Below, in pieces: positions 36,689 through 43,776 of a stretch of 53,108 nucleotides of DNA. The position numbers were made by a program, and so were the translations under genes. The DNA comes from Flavobacteriales bacterium (lineage in GTDB: Bacteria > Bacteroidota > Bacteroidia > Flavobacteriales > Flavobacteriaceae), in the NCBI GenBank assembly GCA_027024205.1, contig JALVST010000013.1, forward strand, positions 1 through 53,108, written 5' to 3'. The notes under the pieces are model-generated. The model made no database searches and was not told where the DNA came from. It saw nothing but the letters and a program-made list of their open reading frames with translations. Within the stretch, counting starts at the first letter, position 1. Each line of letters opens with the position of its first letter.

Positions 36689-37312
36689 ATGGCAAAATTT
36701 ATCAAATTGTACAACGACTATACTGACCAAATTCTCATAGATGAAGTGGTTGAAACACTTCGCAACGGCGGATTGGTTATCTATCCCACTGATACGGTTT
36801 ACGGTTTGGGCGCTTCTATCAATAGTAATAAAGCCATTGAACGCTTGGCGCAACTTAAAGGGACAAAAGTAGATAAAGCGAATTTTACCTTTTTGTTTTC
36901 AGATTTGAGTAAACTTTCGGAATACACAAAACAAATAGATACCCCTAAATTTAAGATTTTAAAAAAAGTTTTTCCGGGACCATATACGATGATTTTACCG
37001 GCTAACAACAAACTACCGAAAGTTTTTAAAAAACGTAAAACTATCGGCATTCGCATTCCTGACAACCCTATTTTACTTAAAATTATTGAAAAACTGGGGC
37101 ATCCTATCGTCAATATTTCTATCAAAGATGATGATGAAGTTATCGAATATACCACGGATCCGGAATTGATTTATGAGAAATGGCACAAATTGGTAGATGT
37201 CATCATTGATGCCGGTTATGGTGATAATCATCCGTCCACAGTTATCGACCTTACTGACGATGAACCGGAGATTATCCGTGAAGGAAAGGGGGATTTAGAC
37301 AGGCTTTTTTAA
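36689..37312 (+). CDS. YciO/YrdC/Sua5-family protein (threonylcarbamoyl-AMP synthase-like)
   Basis: This 207-residue protein shows the YrdC fold: NGGLVIYPTDTVYGLGAS (threonine/bicarbonate site), AIERLAQLKGTK with the basic nucleotide loop, FPGPYTMILPAN, TIGIRIPDNP and STVIDLTDDEPEIIREGKG. TsaC/Sua5 enzymes make threonylcarbamoyl-AMP for the t6A modification of tRNAs. The length and sequence resemble the E. coli paralogue YciO more than TsaC, so it may not be the main t6A enzyme. It is cotranscribed with nothing obvious. Confidence 0.88.
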   Translation: MAKFIKLYNDYTDQILIDEVVETLRNGGLVIYPTDTVYGLGASINSNKAIERLAQLKGTKVDKANFTFLFSDLSKLSEYTKQIDTPKFKILKKVFPGPYTMILPANNKLPKVFKKRKTIGIRIPDNPILLKIIEKLGHPIVNISIKDDDEVIEYTTDPELIYEKWHKLVDVIIDAGYGDNHPSTVIDLTDDEPEIIREGKGDLDRLF

Positions 37313-37570
37313 ATTAATGATGAACTGATAATATGATGAATTGATGATGTGATGAGTTAAGCAATATTTTAGTAAAATCCGGTCACTTCGATACAATTTG
37401 CTCCTTCGCCTCGGCATATGTCGGGACCACTCGGTGACCTGCCGCCTGCACTTGGCACTTTTCACTAAAATAATCCTCAATTCATCAATTTCAAAACCGG
37501 ATATATAAGGTAAAATAATAAACAATCATCAAAGCTCAAAGGATTCTATTAACCGTAACTTTCAACTTAA
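37313..37570. repeat. Repeat copy between yciO and mpl
   Basis: This 258-base gap contains the best-preserved copy of the dispersed palindromic repeat (37379-37439): CCGGTCACTTCGATACAATT at its left end and CCACTCGGTGACC at its right, flanked by TGATGAATTGATGATGTGA on one side and CTCAATTCATCAATTTC on the other. A module with ATCAAAGCTCAAAGGATTC matches, on the opposite strand, the repeat module near 50155. No ORF is seen. Confidence 0.65.
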
Positions 37571-38950
37571 ATGAACATACATTTTATTGCCATTGGCGGT
37601 GCCGCCATGCACAATTTGGCTATTGCACTTCACAAAAAAGGTTATCACGTGACGGGTAGCGACGACGAAATCTTTGACCCGTCCAAATCGCGGCTGGAAA
37701 AATACGGTCTGTTGCCGGAAAAATTCGGTTGGTTTCCCGAAAAAATTACACACGGTTTGGATGCTATTATCTTGGGGATGCACGCCAAACCGGACAATTC
37801 CGAACTTCACAAAGCGCAGGAATTAGGATTAAATATTTATTCCTATCCGGAATACCTTTATTTGCAAAGTCAGAACCAAAAGCGTGTGGTAGTAGCCGGT
37901 TCGCACGGTAAAACGACTATTACCTCTATGATTTTACACGTTTTGACTGCTCAAAATAAAGATGTTAATTATATGGTAGGTTCGCAACTTAAAGGGTTTG
38001 ACACTATGGTCAAACTCGACGATAATCTCGATACGATAATATTGGAAGGCGATGAATATCTGTCATCTCCTATCGACCCGCGACCAAAATTTTTATGGTA
38101 TCATCCGCATTTGACAGTCATTAGCGGTATTGCTTGGGATCACATGAACAAATTTCCCGATAAACAAGATTATATCGAGCAGTTTGCCAAATATATCGAT
38201 ACCATTGAACCAGGCGGTACGCTGATTTATAATGAAGAAGATGCTGTCCTTACGGGTTTGGTCAATCAAAACAAAAAGCATATCAAAATCATTGCATACC
38301 GGACACCTGCTTATGAAAAAGACGGTAACCGGTTTTATCTTTTAAACGGAAACGAGAAAGTGCCTTTACAAATCTTAGGCGCTCACAATATGCAAAATAC
38401 CGAAGCCGCCCGGTTGATTTGCAACGAACTCGGTATCTCAAATAAAGATTTTTATAAAGCGATTCAAAGTTTTAAAGGGGCTGACAAACGCCTTGAAAAA
38501 CTGGCTGAAAACGACAAAAGTGTTATTTTTAAAGATTTTGCACATGCCCCGTCCAAAGTGGCGGCCAGTGTTAAAGCAGTCAAAGAGAGTTATCCCGGAA
38601 AAAAATTGATTGCCGTATTGGAATTGCACACATACAGCAGTTTGAACCAAAAATTCTTACCCGAATACAAAGATAAACTCAATGCCGCCGATGAAGCTAT
38701 CGTTTTTTATTCGCCTAAGGCGGTCGCTTTAAAAGGTTTGGATCCGATTCCTCCTGAATTGATAGTTAAGGAATTTAATTATCCGGAACTGAAAGTTTTT
38801 ACCGAACCGGAAAAATTACATAGGTATTTATATAATTTGGATTTGCAAAATACCGTATTGCTTCTGATGAGTAGTGGTAATTACGGTGGGTTGGATTTTG
38901 AGAAAATTGTAGATAAAGCAAAAAAAATCAACTCACAGGTTGATTGTTGA
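37571..38950 (+). CDS. mpl: UDP-N-acetylmuramate--L-alanyl-gamma-D-glutamyl-meso-diaminopimelate ligase
   Basis: Mpl attaches the tripeptide recovered from old peptidoglycan to UDP-MurNAc, a recycling short-cut. At 459 residues it is full length. Its N terminus, NIHFIAIGGAAMHNLAIAL, is diagnostic of Mpl within the Mur ligases; the ATP loop is VVVAGSHGKTTITSMIL near residue 112, and EGDEYLSSPIDPRPKF and KDFAHAPSKVAAS follow. Together with the dipeptide epimerase at 46854 it shows a peptidoglycan-recycling route and implies meso-diaminopimelate in the wall. It is directly followed, 12 nt on, by a toxin-antitoxin-type operon. Confidence 0.95.
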   Translation: MNIHFIAIGGAAMHNLAIALHKKGYHVTGSDDEIFDPSKSRLEKYGLLPEKFGWFPEKITHGLDAIILGMHAKPDNSELHKAQELGLNIYSYPEYLYLQSQNQKRVVVAGSHGKTTITSMILHVLTAQNKDVNYMVGSQLKGFDTMVKLDDNLDTIILEGDEYLSSPIDPRPKFLWYHPHLTVISGIAWDHMNKFPDKQDYIEQFAKYIDTIEPGGTLIYNEEDAVLTGLVNQNKKHIKIIAYRTPAYEKDGNRFYLLNGNEKVPLQILGAHNMQNTEAARLICNELGISNKDFYKAIQSFKGADKRLEKLAENDKSVIFKDFAHAPSKVAASVKAVKESYPGKKLIAVLELHTYSSLNQKFLPEYKDKLNAADEAIVFYSPKAVALKGLDPIPPELIVKEFNYPELKVFTEPEKLHRYLYNLDLQNTVLLLMSSGNYGGLDFEKIVDKAKKINSQVDC

Positions 38951-38962
38951 AAAAAATGTCGT

Positions 38963-39574
38963 ATGTTTGCAATTGAAATCATCATTAAGGATAGTTTATA
39001 CGCTGTTAAATACAATAATATTGATGACAGGTTTGAAAATAATTTATTTATAGATGATTATAAGGTTAAAAATGAATTTGTTAGAAATTTTAATAATTGG
39101 CAAGATCCTGAATATTTAGACCGATTTTTTAGCAAACACCAAGCCGATTTACAGAGCGGTTTTTACAATTTTACAATTGAACAAGCGATTGAAAAGACCA
39201 TTGAAGATGCATACAATTTTCAGCAAAAGTTATTGATTTTGGCGGAAAAAGGTAAGGAAAATATTTCCGAGAATTTACAAACATTGTTTGTTCCTTTAAA
39301 TAATTACGAAAAATCAATTTATCCCATTCCTGGTCATCAAGAAAGTAAAGCCTATGGAACAAATCATAAAAGTTGGTTGAGAATATATGCGATACGAATG
39401 GAAGAAAATGTTTTCATAATTACAGGTGGCGCTATTAAATTGACGAGGACAATGAATGAACGTGAACATTTACAAAAAGAGTTGAAGAAGTTAAAAGAAG
39501 TTAAGGACTTTTTAATTTTACAAGGTATTATAGATAATGACAGTATTGTCGATTTTTTAGAATTAGAATTTTAA
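38963..39574 (+). CDS. Putative HigB/RelE-like toxin of a TAC system
   Basis: This 203-residue protein is followed at once (4 nt) by an XRE antitoxin and then a SecB-like chaperone. Its C-terminal third, KSWLRIYAIRMEENVFIITG then GAIKLTRTMNEREHLQKEL, has the strand-strand-helix pattern of RelE/HigB ribonuclease toxins. The N-terminal 120 residues, with mixed helices and the PIPGHQESKAYG loop, are extra; typical HigB toxins are about 100 residues. The family is not certain. If it is a HigB homologue, it would cut mRNA on ribosomes. It lies 12 nt after mpl but is probably separately acquired. Confidence 0.6.
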   Translation: MFAIEIIIKDSLYAVKYNNIDDRFENNLFIDDYKVKNEFVRNFNNWQDPEYLDRFFSKHQADLQSGFYNFTIEQAIEKTIEDAYNFQQKLLILAEKGKENISENLQTLFVPLNNYEKSIYPIPGHQESKAYGTNHKSWLRIYAIRMEENVFIITGGAIKLTRTMNEREHLQKELKKLKEVKDFLILQGIIDNDSIVDFLELEF

Positions 39575-39578
39575 CATT

Positions 39579-40028
39579 ATGGTAAATTTAGATAAGTTGA
39601 ACAAGATTGCTTCAACAAGTTCCACATGGAAAGAAGAGGCAATAAAAAGAAGAGAAAACAGGGCTTGGCAAAAACATTCGCAAAGAATCGCCATTAAAGT
39701 TTTAAAAGCTCTCAGAGAACAAAATTTAAAGCAGAAACAATTGGCTGAAATGATTGGTGTTTCGCCACAACAAATCAATAAAATTGTGAAAGGTAATGAA
39801 AATCTAACCTTGCAAACAATTGCCAAATTAGAGGAAGCTTTAAATATTGATTTGATTTTTAATGAAAAGAATAATCAGAAAATTATAGTAAAGGATTTTG
39901 ACAGAAAACCTGTAATTTTTATTACCCCTTACAAAAACCGGAAAGAAGTCGTCCGGCGTCAATTATCATATTCTGTTAAAGAAGAATTTGTCTGTAATAA
40001 TGATTTAATGTCAGAAAACTATGGATAA
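39579..40028 (+). CDS. XRE-family antitoxin with chaperone-addiction-like tail
   Basis: This 149-residue DNA-binding protein has a helix-turn-helix domain at about residues 45-95 (QNLKQKQLAEMIGVSPQQIN then KIVKGNENLTLQTIAKLEEAL). The N terminus (LNKIASTSSTWKEEAIKRRE) matches the lead-in of Bacteroidota antitoxins. About 50 residues follow, ending PVIFITPYKNRKEVVRR and QLSYSVKEEFVCN, which would be the exposed chaperone-addiction region recognised by a SecB-like chaperone in known TAC systems. It overlaps the chaperone start by 8 nt. It is expected to repress its own promoter and neutralise the upstream toxin. Confidence 0.75.
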   Translation: MVNLDKLNKIASTSSTWKEEAIKRRENRAWQKHSQRIAIKVLKALREQNLKQKQLAEMIGVSPQQINKIVKGNENLTLQTIAKLEEALNIDLIFNEKNNQKIIVKDFDRKPVIFITPYKNRKEVVRRQLSYSVKEEFVCNNDLMSENYG

Positions 40029-40458
40029 TAAATATTCTAGCAAAATTGGTTTTCAATTAAGTAAAATCACAACAGAACAATTTGCAATTATTCCGGATGC
40101 ATATAATAAAGATAATCCCAAGATAGAAATGTCTATTGGGCTTAAATTTGGACTTAATAGATCGGAAAGAATGCTTGCGTCTTTTGTTATGGTTAGATTT
40201 GAGCAAAGAAATAAAGCTTTTATAATCATTGAAATTGGTAATCATTTTAAAATTGAAGAAAATTCTTGGAACAACTTTAAAAAATCAAATGATGAAGTTA
40301 TTGTACCGAAAGGTTTTGCAACTCATTTGGTTATGCTGACTGTCGGGACATTAAGAGGAACATTGCATTGTAAAACCGAAAACACAGAATTTAACAGCTT
40401 TATATTACCTACTATTAATGTTACCGAACTGGTTAAAGATGATATTGTTTTAAATTGA
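40021..40458 (+). CDS. SecB-like chaperone (TAC system)
   Basis: This 145-residue protein has the SecB layout: an N-terminal beta-strand region (SKIGFQLSKITTEQF), a central hydrophobic strand pair (AFIIIEIGNHFKIEE), and a C-terminal segment (VPKGFATHLVMLTVGTLRGT then HCKTENTEF, FILPTINVTEL). The last aligns with the E. coli SecB region LFPYARECI, SMVSRG and LAPVNF. In Bacteroidota, which often lack a general SecB, such proteins are usually the dedicated chaperone of a toxin-antitoxin pair. The 8-nt overlap with the antitoxin implies coupled synthesis. Confidence 0.75.
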   Translation: MDNKYSSKIGFQLSKITTEQFAIIPDAYNKDNPKIEMSIGLKFGLNRSERMLASFVMVRFEQRNKAFIIIEIGNHFKIEENSWNNFKKSNDEVIVPKGFATHLVMLTVGTLRGTLHCKTENTEFNSFILPTINVTELVKDDIVLN

Positions 40459-40731
40459 CATTTTTCAATATTGTAATCTAAAAAAAGTTTATACTAAAAT
40501 CCAGTTTCTACAAGCGATTGTTAATTTTTCAATTTTTTTCAATTTTTTTGATGTTTTTACAATATTGTTTAAGCAAATAGTCATAATAAAAAAAAATTCT
40601 TAATATATAAAGCGTCAAAAATAGTATTTTTAATAAAAAAACATCTATTTTATTCCCATATTATCAATATTTTTTCAAAAATTTTTTCAAAAAATATTGT
40701 TAAAAAAAATTTTTTCGTATATTTGCTTTAT
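40459..40731. other. A+T-rich gap between TAC operon and sigma-factor promoter
   Basis: No ORF is supported here. The sequence is highly A+T-rich with repeated TTTTTCAATTTTTTTC-like strings (about 40525-40555) and TTTTTTCAAAAA-type palindromes around 40670-40690. A clear intrinsic terminator for the TAC operon is not seen. Confidence 0.4.
40697..40725 (+). promoter_or_regulatory. Promoter of the ECF sigma-factor gene
   Basis: TTG at 40697-40699 is followed after 18 nt by TATATTTG at 40718-40725, a perfect match to TAnnTTTG. Transcription would begin near 40731 and give a leader of about 100 nt before the sigma-factor ATG at 40832. Confidence 0.65.
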
Positions 40732-40758
40732 TAAATCAAAACAAAACTGCCTATAAGT

Positions 40759-40835
40759 CCATATTTACGCTGTTTTTAACGAGGTTAACAACTCAGATGA
40801 AATGTAATTTCATCCAAATAAAGTCGTAAATATGG
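40759..40835 (+). promoter_or_regulatory. Structured leader locking the sigma-factor start codon
   Basis: CCATATTTACG (40759-40769) is a perfect 11-bp inverted repeat of CGTAAATATGG (40825-40835), and the latter contains the ATG start codon (40832-40834). The 55-nt interior holds two smaller hairpins: TTAAC-GAG-GTTAA (40776-40788) and GATGAAAT-GTA-ATTTCATC (40796-40814). The result is a three-way junction that would hide the initiation region. It could be a thermometer, a ligand-, small-RNA- or protein-controlled switch. Alternatively, as DNA, it could be a pair of operator half-sites. Confidence 0.6.
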
Positions 40836-41419
40836 GAAAAGCTAAATTTTACTCCGATTCCGAATTGATTGCCATGTATATCAATGGCAATGAGAATGTC
40901 TTAGAACAATTGATTAATCGTCACAGGGACAAGATTTTCGGTTTTATCTATTCCAAAGTTCGCAATCAGGAATTATCGGAAGATTTGTTTCAAGATACGC
41001 TTTTTAAAGTCGTAAGGACACTAAAAAAAGGAAAGTATCTTGAAGAAGGGAAGTTCTTGTCTTGGGTCATCCGTATTGCTCACAATATTATCATTGACTA
41101 TTTCCGTAAACAAAACAAAATGAAAAATGTTTACGAGACGGAAGATTTTTCAATGTTTGATATCCTCCACGATACGGGTCTTGATGCTGAAAAACAAATG
41201 ATACGGCAACAAATGATTAACAAAATACGGATTTTGATTGAACAATTGCCAAAAGACCAAAAAATTGTTTTGAAAATGCGGATGTATGAAGAGTTGTCTT
41301 TTCAGGAAATTGCCGAGCAAACCAATGTCAGTATCAATACGGCTTTGGGAAGGATGCGTTATGCTTTAATTAACTTGCGTAAGATCATCGAAGAAAATCA
41401 AATTAATTTAGCTGAATAA
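40832..41419 (+). CDS. ECF-type RNA polymerase sigma factor
   Basis: This 195-residue protein has sigma region 2 at about residues 25-95 (LINRHRDKIFGFIYSKV, LSEDLFQDTLFKVVRTL, FLSWVIRIAHNIIIDYFRK) and region 4 at about 135-190 (LPKDQKIVLKMRMYEELSFQ, EIAEQTNVSINTALGRMRYA). It lacks regions 1 and 3, as in extracytoplasmic-function factors, and no anti-sigma gene follows. Its leader folds over the start codon, which may replace anti-sigma control. Because porX lies in the same window and PorX of Porphyromonas acts through the ECF factor SigP, orthology to SigP is possible but not demonstrated. Confidence 0.93.
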   Translation: MGKAKFYSDSELIAMYINGNENVLEQLINRHRDKIFGFIYSKVRNQELSEDLFQDTLFKVVRTLKKGKYLEEGKFLSWVIRIAHNIIIDYFRKQNKMKNVYETEDFSMFDILHDTGLDAEKQMIRQQMINKIRILIEQLPKDQKIVLKMRMYEELSFQEIAEQTNVSINTALGRMRYALINLRKIIEENQINLAE

Positions 41420-41475
41420 AAATTTTTAACAATATTTTCCATTTTCTTGCGTTATATTTATAAATAAAAAAATAC

Positions 41476-41604
41476 ATGCAAGAAAATTACACAATTGAAC
41501 AACGTATTAATTATAGGGTTTCCATGGCATTGGCTTATAGTAAAGCTATGCAAGTGGTAAAAAGTAAAATGTTAAAAAAGAAGATAGTTCTAATTAATAA
41601 TTAA
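41476..41604 (+). CDS. Short 42-residue ORF after the sigma factor
   Basis: ATG 41476 to TAA 41604 encodes a basic peptide beginning MQENYTIEQRINYRVSMALA and ending KKKIVLINN. The central part is amphipathic and helical. It lies 56 nt after the sigma-factor stop and ends 19 nt before an intrinsic terminator, so it is the last gene of the same transcript. Its size would hide it from most gene callers. I do not recognise it; a sigma-factor modulator is a guess. Confidence 0.45.
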   Translation: MQENYTIEQRINYRVSMALAYSKAMQVVKSKMLKKKIVLINN

Positions 41605-41623
41605 TTAGTTTGTGTGTCGTGCT

Positions 41624-41655
41624 AAAAGCTGTCCCGGAACGGACAGCTTTTTTTA
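41624..41655 (+). terminator. Intrinsic terminator of the sigma-factor transcript
   Basis: AAAAGCTGTCC (41624-41634) and GGACAGCTTTT (41641-41651) form an 11-bp perfect stem with loop CGGAAC, and the T-run extends to 41654. It ends the sigma factor plus short-ORF transcript and separates it from the convergent DUF2892 gene. Confidence 0.88.
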
Positions 41656-41670
41656 TGCCAAATAAATAGG

Positions 41671-41880
41671 TTATGAACTTTTTTTACAAGTATTGATTTT
41701 TAAAAGAGAATAAAGTGGACAATAATTCAGCAAAGAGGTAATGGCCGCCACTAAGGCTACAATCAATAAGACATATTCCAAAGTCGGGTTATGAATTTTT
41801 TCGGTATAAACTAATAGAAAAAGCACTACGGCAACGATTAGACGGATGAGTTTATCAGTATTTCCAACATTTTTTTTCAT
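41671..41880 (-). CDS. DUF2892 small membrane protein
   Basis: This 69-residue protein has the DUF2892 pattern: MKKNVGNTDKLIRLIVAVVL at the start, two hydrophobic helices, and an ending NYCPLYSLLKINTC with paired Cys residues. The domain also forms the membrane anchor of YgaP-type rhodanese proteins. Free-standing copies are common in Bacteroidota and of unknown role. It converges with the sigma-factor transcript. Confidence 0.85.
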   Translation of the reverse strand: MKKNVGNTDKLIRLIVAVVLFLLVYTEKIHNPTLEYVLLIVALVAAITSLLNYCPLYSLLKINTCKKSS

Positions 41881-41936
41881 AATATTAAAATTTTAAAATT
41901 AGTATTGTAAAGATACAAATTTTTAGGAAAAAAATA

Positions 41937-43610
41937 CTAATTTTTAGGGATATCAAATCTATAAGCCATTCCGGCTGTAAGTTGTAATGATTGAACTGGA
42001 TAATTGTAATAAATTTGATAATTCTGATTGAGCATGTTATAAGCTTCAACAAAACCTGTAATCTGCTTGTTGATGTTGTAGCGGATGCCCAAATTCAAAT
42101 CATTAAAAGCTTTTAAAACATCATTGGGGCCTGTGCTGTATTTTCGTTTGCTGACACTGTGAAAAGTCGCGTTTATATTTAATTTGTCATTGGGTCTGAA
42201 AATTAAAATGGCTTTAAAGTCAAAGCCGGGAATAAACAAAGCTTTACTCAAATTTTCCGGGTTGTTTTGGAGGTAAGTCATATTGAGTTTCATATCCAAT
42301 TTTTTTCCTACGCCGACATTAATTTTTGTCATAAAATATGATTGTGTCATATCGTCATAAACAATATTATACCCTCCTAGTGCTGACGATCCGGTATAAT
42401 TAAAAAATCCGTAGTTTTTCATCTTTTTTACACCCAATCGCACTTCATAGGCAAATGATGAAGAAAAAGCCCCGTCAAAACCGCCGAAAATATTATAGGG
42501 AGTCAGGGTTGGAATGATATTTTGTTTTAGTTGTAGATAGGGATTTTTTTGAAAAAATGCCGTTTGGGAATTTTGTTGAAAATCTCCCGTGAACCCGCCA
42601 AAAACCGATAATTTTTCATAGATTAAATTCAAATGTACTTTTATGTCGGGGATAAATTGTATTTTTTTGTAAATAGTATCGTTTTGATAGAAAATTTTGG
42701 TACCTAAATTGGCCACTAAATTATCGTTCTCAATGGTTATAGCTGGCACGATGCCTGCATCAAAATGATTGTAAGTCAAGTTTGAGTCGGTAGCCGGGTT
42801 GAGATGTATATCTTTACCGGCTTGTCCTGAAACGATATCCGTTTGAATTTTTGTTCTGATATCAATATCTCCGATAGGAAAGACCAAATTCGTTTGTAAT
42901 CCTGCCAGATGTTCGTTATTGTTCGATATATCCCAAAAACGGTTGTAACGGACAGATAAGTTTTTAATAGATAGTTCTTTAAAACGGCTATTGATATCCA
43001 GATGGAAATTATTGTAATTATTGAGATAAGTTATGACCTCGGCAGGAACAATGGTATTATAATCGGGATTGTAGTTTAACCGGTTAATATGCCCGTCGTA
43101 GCCCAAATCGAATTTCCAATCGCTACTATCTGATTTATAATCGATTAACCCCCCGGCTACTGTATGATAGAAAGGGTCGAAAATCAAAGTTTTATGTATG
43201 CCTCCTTGTGACGAATAATGGGAAAAAACCAATGCCGTTTCCAATTGTCCGGATAAAGGGTAAGATACAAAAGCATCTGCTTGGAGTTGTGCATAATTTC
43301 CGCCTGCTACCGAAACATAACTACCGAAAGATTTTTGAATCATACTACCCGGATTGAAATTGGCCATACTGCCTTTTTCAGGTTGAAATGTGGAAGCAAC
43401 CGGCACAGATTGAATGTGAAATTTAACTGGAATTTTAGCTTCCGGCGTAGCATTGATTTCGGGATTGACATCCAGTTTGTAAGCATCTTGCACTTTCGGT
43501 TCAAATGACCTCGTTACTTCAATAACTTCCGTTTTGACACTATCTTTTATTTGTTGGGCCATGACCGTGAAATTACTGATGATGAATATTAAAAAACTTA
43601 TTTTTCTCAT
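41937..43610 (-). CDS. Outer-membrane beta-barrel protein (TonB-receptor-like)
   Basis: Starting at ATG 43610 gives 557 residues with a clear signal peptide (ISFLIFIISNFTVMAQQ); an in-frame start at 43655 adds a basic lead and is less likely. The mature protein opens with DSVKTEVIEVTRSFEPKVQD, then shows alternating beta-strand patterning to the C terminus, which ends AGMAYRFDIPKN, as barrel proteins do. It has no plug domain or carboxypeptidase-like domain, so it is shorter than SusC-type receptors. It sits after a 1000-residue TPR protein on the same strand, and the two may work together at the outer membrane. Confidence 0.75.
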   Translation of the reverse strand: MRKISFLIFIISNFTVMAQQIKDSVKTEVIEVTRSFEPKVQDAYKLDVNPEINATPEAKIPVKFHIQSVPVASTFQPEKGSMANFNPGSMIQKSFGSYVSVAGGNYAQLQADAFVSYPLSGQLETALVFSHYSSQGGIHKTLIFDPFYHTVAGGLIDYKSDSSDWKFDLGYDGHINRLNYNPDYNTIVPAEVITYLNNYNNFHLDINSRFKELSIKNLSVRYNRFWDISNNNEHLAGLQTNLVFPIGDIDIRTKIQTDIVSGQAGKDIHLNPATDSNLTYNHFDAGIVPAITIENDNLVANLGTKIFYQNDTIYKKIQFIPDIKVHLNLIYEKLSVFGGFTGDFQQNSQTAFFQKNPYLQLKQNIIPTLTPYNIFGGFDGAFSSSFAYEVRLGVKKMKNYGFFNYTGSSALGGYNIVYDDMTQSYFMTKINVGVGKKLDMKLNMTYLQNNPENLSKALFIPGFDFKAILIFRPNDKLNINATFHSVSKRKYSTGPNDVLKAFNDLNLGIRYNINKQITGFVEAYNMLNQNYQIYYNYPVQSLQLTAGMAYRFDIPKN

Positions 43611-43776
43611 TTGATTATTTTTTTTTGAGGAATTGCGGATTTTTATTTGCTTCATTGATTAATATAAACCGAAAATGATGTAGCGCAAAAATTGTGTTGT
43701 CAGCTTCTTTGTATTTTATAATTGATATACGACCGGCATTTAACATTATAAGTTTTATGAACATTAAAACTTTTTA

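Noticed and set aside
38962-38969. TATGTTTG as promoter for the TAC operon
   Set aside because: It matches the -7 consensus but overlaps the toxin start codon and lacks a -33 element at proper distance; the transcript would begin inside the gene.
39610-39640. parS-like palindrome (GTTCCACATGGAA) in the antitoxin gene
   Set aside because: It departs from the parS consensus at its centre and flanks and lies in a coding region; one weak match in 53 kb is expected by chance.
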